DNA of 64,000 nucleotides from Paraburkholderia sp. LEh10 (GCF_017814945.1 NZ_JAGIPX010000044.1:1-64000), one strand, 5' to 3'; counted from the first letter of the stretch, positions 52,866-63,086 are shown. Translations and numbers: made by a program. The notes: generated from the sequence alone by a model not told the origin.

Positions 52866-54217
52866 CAAACTTCCTCCATTTTTTCCGCTTGCTGACGATC
52901 GAGCGCGTCGCGGAACTGATACCAGCTGCCAAGCGCCGACATGAACCACGGCTTGCCGTAATACAACGGATGCGTGGGCATTTGTGCCGTGTCGTACGCG
53001 GATTGCGGCGCATCCCGACCGTGAATGATTTTTTGCGCGATCAGGTGCCCGAGGTGGGTCATCATGACGACGCCGCTGCCGTTGCAGCCCATCGCGTAGT
53101 GCATGCCTTCGTATTCGCCGATATGCGGCAGAAAATCGAACGTCATCGCGACGTTGCCTTCCCAGCTATGCGACACCTTGATATCCGCCAGCTGCGGAAA
53201 TCTGCGCAACATCTGCCGATGCAGCAACTGGGCCGTCGTGCGCGCGTCGGTATGCACGAAACGCGCGCGTCCTCCGTAGACGAGCCGTGTGCCATCGGGC
53301 GACATGCGGTAATAGCAGGTCACCCTGCGCGTCTCCACGACCGCGCGATCACGCGGGATCAATGTGTTGCGCAACGCTTCGGGCAACGGTTCGGTCGCAA
53401 TGATGTGACTCGTCACGGGCACGACGCGACGACGAAGATCGCCGATGATGGACGACGGATAACCGTTGGTCGCCAGCACCACATGCTTTGCGCGCACGTT
53501 GCCGCGCGCTGTCTTTACGACGAACGCCGCGCCGCAGCGTTCAACCGACTGAACAGCCGTCATGCCGAATACTTTTGCGCCCTGCGCTCGCGCTGCACCC
53601 AGTACGCCGCGATAGTAGAGCGCCGGTTGAAGATGTCCTGCGCGCTCGATCAGCACGCCGCCGTAATAGCTGTCGGTGGCGACTTCAGCGCTGATTTCGC
53701 TGCGCGTCAGCAGCTTTGCGCCCGCATCCGTAAACCGGTTCAGATCGTCGATCGAATCCGCCCATTTGTCGCGATGCGAAGGAACCCAGAAGCCCGTCAC
53801 GCGGCCCGTGCGTTTGTACTCGCACGCAACGCCGTGCTCATCGATGAGTTGTTCGACATAGCGCATGCCCTCGGCACATTCGCGCAACATCGCTTCCCTG
53901 CGGCGCGCACGGGCTTCGTCCATTTCGAACGAACTCTTACCTGTCGGATTCTTGCCGACGTTGACGCCGCCCGTGATCTCCCCACCCGAACGCGTACTGG
54001 CGCCGCTGCCGAGCCGTTGCGCATCGAGCACCAGAACGTCGATACCGTGTTTCGCCAGCGTCAGCGCGCAACTCACACCTGCGTATCCCGAGCCGACAAC
54101 CAGCACTTCCGTTTCGCCCGGCAGCACGTCCGGTACGTCTTCGGGTGGACTGAAATCCCGCCACCAATAAGGTGTTTCTGAAAAGTCACTCGCGAAGATC
54201 GCGTTCCGAAGTTCCAT
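52865..54217 (-). CDS. PuuB-like FAD-dependent amine oxidase, module 3
   Basis: A 450-residue DAO-family flavoprotein resembling gamma-glutamylputrescine oxidase: FAD GSGYAG at residues 42-47, LGSGASTRSGGEITGGV downstream (the site of covalent or tight flavin contact in relatives), LATNGYPSS, and the C-terminal GCNGSGVVMMTHLG. ATG at 54217 with CAGG upstream. It heads a minus-strand operon oxidase-PotA-PotB-PotC and is divergent from the binding-protein gene. Likely oxidises an imported amine or a ring-opened N-substituted amino acid. Confidence 0.9.
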   Translation of the reverse strand: MELRNAIFASDFSETPYWWRDFSPPEDVPDVLPGETEVLVVGSGYAGVSCALTLAKHGIDVLVLDAQRLGSGASTRSGGEITGGVNVGKNPTGKSSFEMDEARARRREAMLRECAEGMRYVEQLIDEHGVACEYKRTGRVTGFWVPSHRDKWADSIDDLNRFTDAGAKLLTRSEISAEVATDSYYGGVLIERAGHLQPALYYRGVLGAARAQGAKVFGMTAVQSVERCGAAFVVKTARGNVRAKHVVLATNGYPSSIIGDLRRRVVPVTSHIIATEPLPEALRNTLIPRDRAVVETRRVTCYYRMSPDGTRLVYGGRARFVHTDARTTAQLLHRQMLRRFPQLADIKVSHSWEGNVAMTFDFLPHIGEYEGMHYAMGCNGSGVVMMTHLGHLIAQKIIHGRDAPQSAYDTAQMPTHPLYYGKPWFMSALGSWYQFRDALDRQQAEKMEEV

Positions 54218-54288
54218 GTACCTGATTTTCCTGGTCAAGAGTCGGGGATCGCTTCCGGCGAATCGCATGAAACGCCGCCTGCCGTTCA

Positions 54289-54302
54289 TTTACTATATTC
54301 AA
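54289..54302. promoter_or_regulatory. Operator-like box TTTACTATATTCAA
   Basis: Matches the TTyACTATAGTrAA palindrome at 12 of 14 positions and overlaps the minus-strand -10 of the oxidase-PotABC operon. Confidence 0.4.
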
Positions 54303-54442
54303 CATATTCAACAGAAAGCAAGCAACCAAAATTGCCCCAGGGTACACCCTGACGACACAGCGAAATACCTATGAACAGGCATCGCATAGCGATACGGAGA
54401 ACGTTTCTGCGACGTTGCACGTATTTTTTCGTTGCATCGGAA

Positions 54443-54456
54443 TTTACTATAGTGAA
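54443..54456. promoter_or_regulatory. Operator-like box TTTACTATAGTGAA
   Basis: Near-perfect palindrome around ACTATAGT, 80-95 bases upstream of the binding-protein gene; 12 of 14 identical to the box before the XRE-cupin gene. Candidate operator of that regulator. Confidence 0.5.
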
Positions 54457-54538
54457 TACTAAATTGCATCTGGAGACAGCGGCAGGATGCAACGCTTCCA
54501 GACATCAATTCTTCGACCATTCAGGAATACAAATTGCC

Positions 54539-55570
54539 ATGAAGACGATCAAGCGATTCGTATCGACGGTGACACCCGCTCTGCTCCTCGTTTCTCCCCT
54601 TGCAGCCCACGCGGGCGATCTGGTCGTTGCCGCATTCGGCGGATTGTGGGAACAGAGCTTTCGCCAATGCGTGATCAAGCCTTATGAGCAGCAGACGGGC
54701 AAACACGTCGACGTCGTGCTCGGCACGCCGGCGCAGTGGCTCAACCAGATCGGCGCGAATCCGTCCAAACCGCCCATCGACGTCATCGCGACGCCGGCCG
54801 ACAACGCAATCGATGCAACGAAGCGCGGGCTCGTGATGAAGCTCGACGCGGGCCACGTTCCGCGCATCAAGGAAATTCCCGCCCGCTTCGTCGATCCCGT
54901 CGACGGCTATGGCGCAGTGTTCGATTACGGCGCGATGGGTGCGCTGTACAACCGCAAGACCGTTCCGAATCCGCCTACCGACTGGAAGTCGTTCGTTCAG
55001 GGAACGATTGCGGGCAAATGGCACGCATCGATGCCGAGCATCAACTACTTCGGCGGCGGTATCTCGACGCTATGGATGTACTCGTCGCTGTATGGCGGCA
55101 ACCTGCAGAACATCCAGCCCGCGCTCGACCAGATCAAGCAGATGGTGGCAAGCGGCCATCTCGACATGTGGACCGATCCCAATCAGGTGCTGAACGCGCT
55201 GAAGTCGGGCGATGTCGACATTGCGATGTACTGGGACGGACGCGCATGGGCGTTTATCAATGGCGGCAACAAGGAATTCAACTACTACACGCCGTCGCCG
55301 GGCGCGACGATTTCGATGACGTTCCTGCAAAAGGTCAAGGGCGGCTCCGATCTCGCATGGGACTTCATCAATCTCGCGATGAGCCCCGGACCGCAAGCCT
55401 GTTTCGCCGCCGCGACGCGCTATGGCGTGACGAATCAGAACGTCGTGTATCCGGCTGACATCAAGCCGCAGATCACACAGATCGACAAGCTCATTTTCCC
55501 GCCCTTCAAGGACTTTCCGCAGTACCAGTCCAGCTGGGTGGATCAATGGAACAAACAGGTCGGCCGCTAG
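54539..55570 (+). CDS. PotD-like periplasmic binding protein of module 3
   Basis: A 343-residue extracellular solute-binding protein of the SBP_bac_8 (spermidine/putrescine, PotD or opine-type) class. Signal peptide MKTIKRF to AHA, cut near residue 25. Mature features: FGGLWEQSFRQC at the start, GYGAVFDYGAMGALYN, and YWDGRAWAFINGG. It pairs with PotABC encoded on the other strand. Precedes HyuA3 by 95 bases in the same direction. Ligand probably a polyamine, opine or cyclic amine. Confidence 0.9.
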   Translation: MKTIKRFVSTVTPALLLVSPLAAHAGDLVVAAFGGLWEQSFRQCVIKPYEQQTGKHVDVVLGTPAQWLNQIGANPSKPPIDVIATPADNAIDATKRGLVMKLDAGHVPRIKEIPARFVDPVDGYGAVFDYGAMGALYNRKTVPNPPTDWKSFVQGTIAGKWHASMPSINYFGGGISTLWMYSSLYGGNLQNIQPALDQIKQMVASGHLDMWTDPNQVLNALKSGDVDIAMYWDGRAWAFINGGNKEFNYYTPSPGATISMTFLQKVKGGSDLAWDFINLAMSPGPQACFAAATRYGVTNQNVVYPADIKPQITQIDKLIFPPFKDFPQYQSSWVDQWNKQVGR

Positions 55571-55665
55571 GCACCCTGCCGTAAGCACTTCAATTTGCCG
55601 GGCGGATCACGCACGACGTGCCGCGCCGCCCGCGAACTGCATCGATTTCATTTCGGAGAAGTTCT

Positions 55666-57714
55666 ATGTCTTATAGAGTTGGCGTCGACATTGGAGGGTC
55701 GTTTACCGACTTCGCTGTTCTGAACGAAGACACCAGGGAGATCAAGAGCCTCAAGGTCTTTTCGCGGCCGGATCAGCCAGGTGCGGAAGTGCTCGCCGGC
55801 ATCTCGGCGCTGGGCGAGCGATATGGCGTCGAGCCAAAGGACATCGCGTACTTCACGCACGGCACGACGGTAGGCATCAACACCGTGATCCAGCGCAAAG
55901 GCTTGCGGCTCGCGCTGTTCACGAACGAGCACTTCTGCGACGTGCTCGAACTCGCCCGCCTGAAGATTCCGGACATGTACAACCTGCTGTCCAAACGCCC
56001 CGCACCGCTGATCGAACGGGACATGGTGTTCGGCATTCCCGGCCGGATCGATGCACGCGGCAACGAACTCACACCGCTCGACGAAGAAGCGCTTGCACAA
56101 GCGCTGCGTCGGGCCGTAGCTTCGGGTGCGCAGGGCATCGTGATTTCGTTCCTGCATTCGTACACGAATCCCGAGCACGAAATTCAGGCCAAGGCGTTTC
56201 TGGAGAAAGCGCGACCCGGGTTCCCCGTGTTCCGCTCCAGCGAGACGTGGCCGATCATCCGCGAATACGAACGCACCATCACTGCTGTGGTGGGCGGCTA
56301 CGTGCAGCCGCGTGTCGCGCACTATCTCGAAGCGTTGCAATACGCGCTGAAGGACGCCGGCGTTTCCGCCGAGGCGCATCTGACGAAAACCAACGGCGGC
56401 ATCATGACCGCCGAACAGGGCAAACGCGACTGCGTGCAGATGATCCTGTCCGGCACCGCGTCCGGCGTGATCGGAGCGAGCTACGTTGCAGAAACCAGCA
56501 ACATCGCGCACTGCATGAGTCTGGATATCGGCGGCACCAGCGCTGACGTCGCGCTCATCGAAAACGGTCAGCCGCAGTATGGTGTCGGCGAGAAGATCGG
56601 TGACTTCAACATTCATATTCCGTCGGTGTCGGTGACGTCCATCGGCGAAGGCGGCGGCTCGATTGCTTGGATCGACGAATATGGCGTGCTGAAAGTCGGC
56701 CCGGATAGCGCAGGCTCGCGCCCCGGCCCCGCCTGCTACGGCATGGGCGGCACCAGAGCGACCATCACCGACGCGTTCGTCGCATGCGGGCTGGTCGGCC
56801 ACTCGCAACTCGGCTACAACGCTGTCAATGTCGATCGCGCGAAGGCACGCGATGCCGTGGGCGAACTCGCCAGCCAGCTCGGCCGATCGATCGAAGAGAC
56901 GGCGGAAGCGATCATCAGGATCGCGATCTCCGGCATGTATGCCGACGTCAGCGCGCTCGTGTCGCGCTTCGGCATCGACGTGACGGAATATGCGCTGCTG
57001 GCGTTCGGCGGCGCGGGCCCGATGATGGCCTGTTTCCTCGCGCGCGAACTTAAGATGCCCGAAACGCTCGTGCCGCCCACGCCGGGCGTGCTGAGCGCAC
57101 TGGGCGGTCTGATTGCCGACCTGAAGAACGATTTCATCAAGACGGTCTACGCCGATCTCCGGCCCGAAATCTCGCAGAACCTCGCAGTCGAATTCAAGAA
57201 GCTGCGCGAAGAAGCGCTGCACTGGTTGAAGACCGATCAGGGTTACAACGGCAAGCCGACATTCGTGTTCTCGGCGGAGATGCGTTATCGCGGGCAATCG
57301 TTCGAGATCGACACGGAGCTCGATCCGTCGCTCGTCGAACACTGCGACGCCGATGCGCTTGCAGCGGCCTTCCATGCCGCCCACCGACGCATGTACGGGC
57401 ACGCGGACGACAGCGCCGCCGTGCAGGTCATCACGCTGCGTCTCGTGGCGATCGGCAAGACGGACAAGCCGCAATTCCCGCGCCGCGAACTGAACGTGGC
57501 GACGCCGAATCCCGTTGGCACCGTCACCTGCCACCTGGATGGCGAGATCCGCGAAATCGGCCTGTATCGACGTGCATCGCTCGAACCGGGCCATCACTTC
57601 GACGGCCCCGCCGTGATCGCACAGGACGACTGCACGACTGTCGTTCCCCCCGGCTTCCGCGTCAACGTGGATGAATTCAGCAACCTGCGCATCGTTCTGG
57701 AGAACACGCGATGA
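55666..57714 (+). CDS. ATP-dependent hydantoinase/oxoprolinase subunit A (HyuA), copy 3
   Basis: A 682-residue HyuA ATPase. GVDIGGSFTDFAVL at residues 5-18, THGTTVGINTVIQRKG, and the second phosphate segment SLDIGGTSADVALI. It is much closer to copy 4 than to copies 1 or 2 (shared SRPD.PGAEVL, CDVLEL.RLK and EQGKRD.VQMILSGTASGVIGA), consistent with local duplication. ATG at 55666 after CGGAGAA. Stop overlaps HyuB3 by 4 bases. Confidence 0.94.
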   Translation: MSYRVGVDIGGSFTDFAVLNEDTREIKSLKVFSRPDQPGAEVLAGISALGERYGVEPKDIAYFTHGTTVGINTVIQRKGLRLALFTNEHFCDVLELARLKIPDMYNLLSKRPAPLIERDMVFGIPGRIDARGNELTPLDEEALAQALRRAVASGAQGIVISFLHSYTNPEHEIQAKAFLEKARPGFPVFRSSETWPIIREYERTITAVVGGYVQPRVAHYLEALQYALKDAGVSAEAHLTKTNGGIMTAEQGKRDCVQMILSGTASGVIGASYVAETSNIAHCMSLDIGGTSADVALIENGQPQYGVGEKIGDFNIHIPSVSVTSIGEGGGSIAWIDEYGVLKVGPDSAGSRPGPACYGMGGTRATITDAFVACGLVGHSQLGYNAVNVDRAKARDAVGELASQLGRSIEETAEAIIRIAISGMYADVSALVSRFGIDVTEYALLAFGGAGPMMACFLARELKMPETLVPPTPGVLSALGGLIADLKNDFIKTVYADLRPEISQNLAVEFKKLREEALHWLKTDQGYNGKPTFVFSAEMRYRGQSFEIDTELDPSLVEHCDADALAAAFHAAHRRMYGHADDSAAVQVITLRLVAIGKTDKPQFPRRELNVATPNPVGTVTCHLDGEIREIGLYRRASLEPGHHFDGPAVIAQDDCTTVVPPGFRVNVDEFSNLRIVLENTR

Positions 57715-59714
57715 CTATCGACAAGGCAGTGCTTCAGGTCCTCGCCAACCACTGCAAGGCAGCGGCGGAGAGCATGGGCTATACGCTGATGAGAACGGCG
57801 TATTCGACCTTCGTGAAAGAGACGGAGGACTTCTCGTGCCAGCTGCTCACCAAAGAAGGGCTGACGTTCGCGTCGCCGAAGACGATGGGCGCGACCTGGT
57901 ATACCGGTCTCGACTACAGCGCGGTGATCGCGATGACCGACGATTATCGGGAAGGCGACGTCTACATGACGAACGACCCGTATAGCGGCTATGTCGCGAC
58001 GCATTCGCCCGACATCCATATCTGGAAGCCGGTGTTCAGCGAAGGCCAGCTGGTGTGCTTCGTCGGATGCCATGTGCACAACACCGATGTCGGCGGCGCC
58101 GTGCCCGCGACGCTGTCGCGCACGTTGACGGAAGTGCAGCAGGAAGGCCTGCGCATTCCGCCAGTTCTTTTGATGCGCGACGGCGTGCTGAACCAGGAAG
58201 TGCTCGACATCATGCGCATCAACGTGCGCGTGCCGGACCAGAACCGCGGTGACCTGAATGCGCAGCTGGCGTGCGTGAACACGGGTGAAGCGAAGGTGCT
58301 CGAGATCATCGAGCGCATGGGCCGCGAGCAGTTCGTGGAGGGGATCGAAGAGCTGCTGAACTACGCGGACCAGCAGGCGCGCGACATCATCCGCTCGATT
58401 CCCGACGGCGACTATTCGTTCGCCGACTACGCCGACGAAGATTCCACCAACGGCTTTCCTGCGCGCATCTGCCTCACGGCGCGCGTGCGCGGCGACTCCG
58501 TCGAACTCGACTTCACCGGCACGGACCCGCAACTCGCGTCGTCGCTGAACATGCCGACGGGCGGCAACGAGCGACACGCGCTGATCGCAGTCGGCTTCAT
58601 CTATGTGCTGTACGCGCTGAAGCCGAACATCGAACTGAACTCGGGTTCGGTGCGCGCATTGCGGGCGATCCTGCCCCCCGGTTCCGTCGTGAATGCCGTG
58701 TATCCCGCCGCTGTGGGCATGCGCAGCCTGCTGTGCAACGTCACGCAAACTGCGATCATTGGCGCGTTCACGCAGGCCCTGCCTGCCCGTCTGCCTGCGT
58801 CGCCCGGCAGCGGCGTGTCGATCCTCAACGTGAAGACCACGACCCACGACGGCCGCATGGTGATGGCGTCGATCGGTCCGGTCGGCGGCGGCGCGGGCGG
58901 TGGCCCAGCCGAAGACGGCGCGGAAGGCAGCGGCGCCAACATGTCGTTCCTCAAGAACACGCCCGTCGAAATCAACGAAGCCGAAGTGCCGATTTACATC
59001 CGCAAGTACGGCCTCGTTCCGGACTCCGGCGGCCCCGGACGTTTCCGCGGCGGCAGCGCAACGTTCATGGAGTTCCAGTTGTTCGCGCCGAACAGCATGG
59101 TGACGGCGCGCAACCGCGACCGGACCATTATTTCCGCGTGGGGCATTCTCGGCGGCGCGCCCGGCCGCACGTCGCGCTTCGTCAAGAACCCGGATTCCGC
59201 AAACCCGGTTGAACTTGGCAACGCGGACATCGTGATGTGCGAACCGGGCGACGTCATTCTCGTCGAGGGTCCCGGTGCGGGCGGCTACGGACACGCATAC
59301 GAGCGTCCCGTCGCAGCTGTCGTGGCAGACGTCCGCCGTGGGCTGGTGTCGCGCGAACAGGCGAAGGAAGGCTACGGCGTATCGGTCGACAAGGACTATA
59401 TCGTCGATGAAAAGGCAACAACCGCGCTGCGCGATGCAATGCGTGCCAAAACCGTTGGCGGCCACTACGCGCATGGGCCGGGACGCACGGCTTTCGAACA
59501 GGTCTGGACCACGGCCCGCTACCAGGCGCTTACGGAGATTCTCGCGAAGGCACCCATCTCGTGGCGCTACTTCGTCAAGCACAAGCTGTTCGCAGCGATC
59601 GGCGAGCAGGTCGCGGGACCGGATGGCGGCGCTGGCGACGTGAACGCAGCGTACATCGAACTGACGCGCCAGTTTCCCGAACTTGCCGCGCTCGCCGACA
59701 CCGTCGCCGCGTAA
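57711..59714 (+). CDS. Hydantoinase/oxoprolinase subunit B (HyuB), copy 3, long form
   Basis: A 667-residue HyuB of the long class: the catalytic core (about 1-560) plus a C-terminal extension of about 110 residues absent from copies 1 and 2. The metal-site segments are NDPYSGYVATHSPD (a two-residue longer loop than NDPYxGGTHLPD) and GHVHNTDVGGAVP. GPVGGGAGGGPAEDGAEGSG is a Gly/Glu-rich stretch near residue 395. Coupled to HyuA3 by an ATGA overlap. Resembles the alpha-type subunits of acetone/acetophenone carboxylases as well as N-methylhydantoinases. Confidence 0.92.
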   Translation: MTIDKAVLQVLANHCKAAAESMGYTLMRTAYSTFVKETEDFSCQLLTKEGLTFASPKTMGATWYTGLDYSAVIAMTDDYREGDVYMTNDPYSGYVATHSPDIHIWKPVFSEGQLVCFVGCHVHNTDVGGAVPATLSRTLTEVQQEGLRIPPVLLMRDGVLNQEVLDIMRINVRVPDQNRGDLNAQLACVNTGEAKVLEIIERMGREQFVEGIEELLNYADQQARDIIRSIPDGDYSFADYADEDSTNGFPARICLTARVRGDSVELDFTGTDPQLASSLNMPTGGNERHALIAVGFIYVLYALKPNIELNSGSVRALRAILPPGSVVNAVYPAAVGMRSLLCNVTQTAIIGAFTQALPARLPASPGSGVSILNVKTTTHDGRMVMASIGPVGGGAGGGPAEDGAEGSGANMSFLKNTPVEINEAEVPIYIRKYGLVPDSGGPGRFRGGSATFMEFQLFAPNSMVTARNRDRTIISAWGILGGAPGRTSRFVKNPDSANPVELGNADIVMCEPGDVILVEGPGAGGYGHAYERPVAAVVADVRRGLVSREQAKEGYGVSVDKDYIVDEKATTALRDAMRAKTVGGHYAHGPGRTAFEQVWTTARYQALTEILAKAPISWRYFVKHKLFAAIGEQVAGPDGGAGDVNAAYIELTRQFPELAALADTVAA

Positions 59715-59771
59715 TCGAACAGGACAGCGGCGCGCCACGCGCGTCACGAATCACCAATCAGGAGTACAGGC

Positions 59772-60968
59772 ATGAATGCCAATCCCGCCATGCTCGAATC
59801 GCAACCCGCAGCCACGCTTTTCACCCCGTTCACGCTGCGTGGCGTGACGTTTCCGAACCGCATCGTGATCGCACCGATGCAGATGTACAAGTCGAAGCCC
59901 GACGGCATTCTGACCGACTGGCATTTCCAGCATCTGGCGAAGTTCGCGGTCGGCGGTGCGGGCACCGTGATGACGGAAGGCCTCATCGTCGATGAAGTGG
60001 GCCGCAACACCTACGGCGATCTCGGCATCTGGTCCGACGCGCAGGTGCCCGCGTTGTCGCGTCTCACTGGCTTTCTGCACGAGGCCGGCTCGCTCGCCGC
60101 TGCGCAACTGCATCACGCGGGTCCGAAGTCGGCACGTCAGCGGCCATGGGAAGGACTCGGGCCGCTCGGCGACGCCGAAGCCGCACGAGGCGAAGTGCCC
60201 TGGCAGCCGGTGAGTTCGTCGGATGGCCGCTCGGTCGACGGCTGGCATCAGCCGCGCGCGCTGACGAAAGATGAAATCCGCCAGCTCGTCGACCGCTATG
60301 CAGCGGGTGCGCGCCGCGCCGATCAGGCAGGCTTCGACGTGCTCGATGTCCACGCCGCGCACGGCTATCTGATTCACTCGTTCCTCTCGCCAATCGCCAA
60401 TCGACGTGACGACGAGTACGGCGGCGACCGCGACGGACGCATGCGTTTCGCACTCGAAATCGCCAGTGCGCTGCGCGCCAACTGGCCCGCGCACAAACCG
60501 ATCTTTTTCCGGCTGTCGTGCGTCGACTGGCGTCCGGACGTCGACTCGCGCAGCGACGGCTGGACGATTGAAGACAGCTGCGTGCTGGCCACCGAGTTGC
60601 ACAAACGCGGCGTCGATCTGATCGACTGCTCGTCGGGTGGTATCCGCGCTGAAAACTCGTTGATGGACTACGCGAAAAAACGTCAGCGGCTCACGCGCGG
60701 CCATCAGGTGCCGTATGCCGAACAGATCCGCAAGACCACGGGCGTGCCGACCATGGCCGTCGGCGTCATTCTCGATGGGCCACAAGCCGAACAGATTCTC
60801 GCCGAAGAGAAAGCCGATCTGATCGCGATCGGCCGCGAAGCGCTGATCGATCCGCACTGGGCGCTGCACGCGGCGCAGGCGCTCGGCGTCGATCCGGACT
60901 GGAAGCGGTGGCCATCGTCGTACGGATGGTGGCTCGCGTTGCGCGAACGAATCGGCATTCAGGACTGA
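59772..60968 (+). CDS. Old Yellow Enzyme-family NADH:flavin oxidoreductase (YqjM-like)
   Basis: A 398-residue FMN ene-reductase. FTPFTLRGVTFPNRIVIAPM opens the barrel; the ligand-binding HAAH is at residues 194-197 and DLIDCSSGG, typical of the YqjM class, at about 280. The redox-tuning cysteine of YqjM (Cys26) is Gln37 here, while the neighbouring Tyr39 is kept. It would reduce an activated C=C bond, e.g. in an unsaturated lactam or imide. Placed between two HyuAB pairs, 57 bases after HyuB3. Confidence 0.92.
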   Translation: MNANPAMLESQPAATLFTPFTLRGVTFPNRIVIAPMQMYKSKPDGILTDWHFQHLAKFAVGGAGTVMTEGLIVDEVGRNTYGDLGIWSDAQVPALSRLTGFLHEAGSLAAAQLHHAGPKSARQRPWEGLGPLGDAEAARGEVPWQPVSSSDGRSVDGWHQPRALTKDEIRQLVDRYAAGARRADQAGFDVLDVHAAHGYLIHSFLSPIANRRDDEYGGDRDGRMRFALEIASALRANWPAHKPIFFRLSCVDWRPDVDSRSDGWTIEDSCVLATELHKRGVDLIDCSSGGIRAENSLMDYAKKRQRLTRGHQVPYAEQIRKTTGVPTMAVGVILDGPQAEQILAEEKADLIAIGREALIDPHWALHAAQALGVDPDWKRWPSSYGWWLALRERIGIQD

Positions 60969-61022
60969 CGGGCGTTCATCCACCTCTCGGTCTCTATCGA
61001 TGAACACATTGCGGACAGAAAA

Positions 61023-63086
61023 ATGGCTCACAGAATCGGCGTAGATATCGGCGGATCGTTTACGGATTTCGCCGTCCTCGATGAACAGACCAAAGAAGTG
61101 CGCGCACTGAAGGTCTTTTCCAGGCCCGACTCGCCCGGTGCCGAAGTACTGACGGGCATCGCCCAGTTGACCGCGCGCTACGGCATCAAGCCGGAAGACA
61201 TCAGCTATTTCACACACGGCACGACGGTGGGCGTCAACACCGTGATCCAGAAGAAAGGCCTGCGCCTCGCGCTCTTCACGACGGCCGACTTCTGCGATGT
61301 GCTCGAACTCGGCCGCCTGAAGCTGCCGAACATGTTCGATCTGCTCTCGCGCCGCCCAGCCCCGCTGATTCCGCGCGAGCGCGTGTTCGGCATTCGCGAG
61401 CGCCTGCTCGCCGACGGTTCGGTCGACGTCAGCCCCGATGAAGACGACATCAAACGTGCAGTGAATCTCGCTATCAAGGCGGGCGCGGAAGGCATCGTCA
61501 TCGCGTTCCTGCACTCGTACCGCAACGGCATGCACGAAACGGCCGTCAAGAAGATCGTGCGCGAGATCGCGCCGACCTTGCCGGTGTTCTGTTCGTCGGA
61601 AGTGTGGCCGATCATTCGCGAATACGAACGCACTATGACGGCCGTGATCGACGGATATGTTCAGCCGCGTGTCGCGCATTACCTCGCGTCATTGCAGGCG
61701 GCGTTGAAAGAAGCGGGCGTGATGCCGGAGCCGCGCATCACGAAGTCCAATGGCGGCGTGATGACGGCCGAGCAAGGCAAGCGCGATTCGGTGCAGATGA
61801 TTCTGTCTGGCACGGCATCGGGCGTGATCGGCGCGGCGTTCGTGGCGCAATCGTGCGGACTCAACGACTGCATGAGTCTCGATATCGGCGGCACCAGCGC
61901 GGACGTCGCGATCATTACAGACGGCAAGCCGCGCTATGGCATCGGCGAATACATCGGCGATTACCAGATCTATATTCCGTCCGTGTCGGTGACCTCGATC
62001 GGCGAAGGCGGCGGCTCGATCGCGTGGATCGATTCACTCGGTGTGCTGAAGGTCGGCCCCGACAGCGCCGGCTCAACGCCGGGTCCGGCTTGCTATGGCC
62101 GCGGCGGCAAGCTGCCGACCATCACCGACGCGTTCGCCGTGTGCGGCATCGTCGGACAGGAACAGCTCGGCTTCAATGCTGTGTCCGTCGATGTCCCGGC
62201 TGCTCGCGCGGCTATTGGCACGCTGGCGCACGAGCTGAACAAATCGATCGAAGAGACCGCCGAATCGATCATCCGCATCGCGGTGGCGCGCATGTTCGCC
62301 AAGGTCAGCGCACTGGTGACGAAGTTCGGCATCGACCCGCGCACGATGTCGATGCTGCCCTTCGGCGGTGCCGGCCCGATGATGGGCTGTCTGCTCGCAC
62401 GCGAACTCGGCATGCGCCGCACCGTCGTGCCTGTCACGCCCGGCGTGCTGAGCGCGCTCGGCGGCCTGCTCGCCGACTTCAAGAACGACTTCATCAAGAT
62501 GCTGTTCGTCGAACTCGACGACAGCGTGCTGCCCGGGTTGCGCAGCGGCTTTGCCGACCTGCGGGAGCGGGGCGCAGCCTGGCTGCGCGACGATCAGGGC
62601 TACGAAGGCGAGGCCGAACTGCAGTTTTCCGCCGACATGCGCTATCGCGGGCAGTCGTTTGAAATCGAAGTGGCGCTCACGCAGGAAGTCGCATGCGAAG
62701 GTACGGCCGAGCAACTCAAGGCCGCCTTCCATGCCGCGCACGAAGCGATGTACGGCCACTCCGACCCGGACGCGGCGGTGCAGCTCGTAAGCCTGCGGCT
62801 CGTCGCGAGCGGCAAGACGCCGCGCCCCGAGATGAAGCGCATCCGCGAAAACGACGGCACGCCGCCGTCGTTCCGCGAGATCGAGATCTGGGCGGAAGGC
62901 AAGAAGCAGCGCGTGCCGCTTTACGTGCGCGCAGGACTGCTGGCCGGTCACACGTTCGCAGGTCCCGCCGTCGTCGCGCAGGACGACACGACCACCTTCA
63001 TTCCGTCGGGCAGCGACGTCAACGTCGATGCGTTCGGCAACCTCGACATCACATTCGTAAGGCAGTCAAGACATGCGAATCGATAA
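61023..63086 (+). CDS. ATP-dependent hydantoinase/oxoprolinase subunit A (HyuA), copy 4
   Basis: A 687-residue HyuA ATPase with intact motifs: GVDIGGSFTDFAVL at residues 5-18, THGTTVGVNTVIQKKG and SLDIGGTSADVAII. By eye about 60-65% identical to copy 3. ATG at 61023. Its stop overlaps the HyuB4 start by 14 bases. Part of the same plus-strand operon as HyuAB3 and the OYE-family enzyme. Confidence 0.94.
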   Translation: MAHRIGVDIGGSFTDFAVLDEQTKEVRALKVFSRPDSPGAEVLTGIAQLTARYGIKPEDISYFTHGTTVGVNTVIQKKGLRLALFTTADFCDVLELGRLKLPNMFDLLSRRPAPLIPRERVFGIRERLLADGSVDVSPDEDDIKRAVNLAIKAGAEGIVIAFLHSYRNGMHETAVKKIVREIAPTLPVFCSSEVWPIIREYERTMTAVIDGYVQPRVAHYLASLQAALKEAGVMPEPRITKSNGGVMTAEQGKRDSVQMILSGTASGVIGAAFVAQSCGLNDCMSLDIGGTSADVAIITDGKPRYGIGEYIGDYQIYIPSVSVTSIGEGGGSIAWIDSLGVLKVGPDSAGSTPGPACYGRGGKLPTITDAFAVCGIVGQEQLGFNAVSVDVPAARAAIGTLAHELNKSIEETAESIIRIAVARMFAKVSALVTKFGIDPRTMSMLPFGGAGPMMGCLLARELGMRRTVVPVTPGVLSALGGLLADFKNDFIKMLFVELDDSVLPGLRSGFADLRERGAAWLRDDQGYEGEAELQFSADMRYRGQSFEIEVALTQEVACEGTAEQLKAAFHAAHEAMYGHSDPDAAVQLVSLRLVASGKTPRPEMKRIRENDGTPPSFREIEIWAEGKKQRVPLYVRAGLLAGHTFAGPAVVAQDDTTTFIPSGSDVNVDAFGNLDITFVRQSRHANR

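Larger units (their letters stand above)
54218..54538. other. Divergent promoter region of module 3
   Basis: About 320 bases, no gene. On the minus strand a promoter TTGCTT-N18-TATAGT faces the oxidase gene with a TTGAATAT direct repeat. Contains two boxes shared with the XRE-cupin promoter (54289-54302 and 54443-54456). Confidence 0.5.

Noticed and set aside
55648..61679. Several 600-700 residue antisense frames over HyuA3, HyuB3 and the OYE gene
   Set aside because: They mirror codon bias of the real genes and show Arg/His-rich nonsense sequence.
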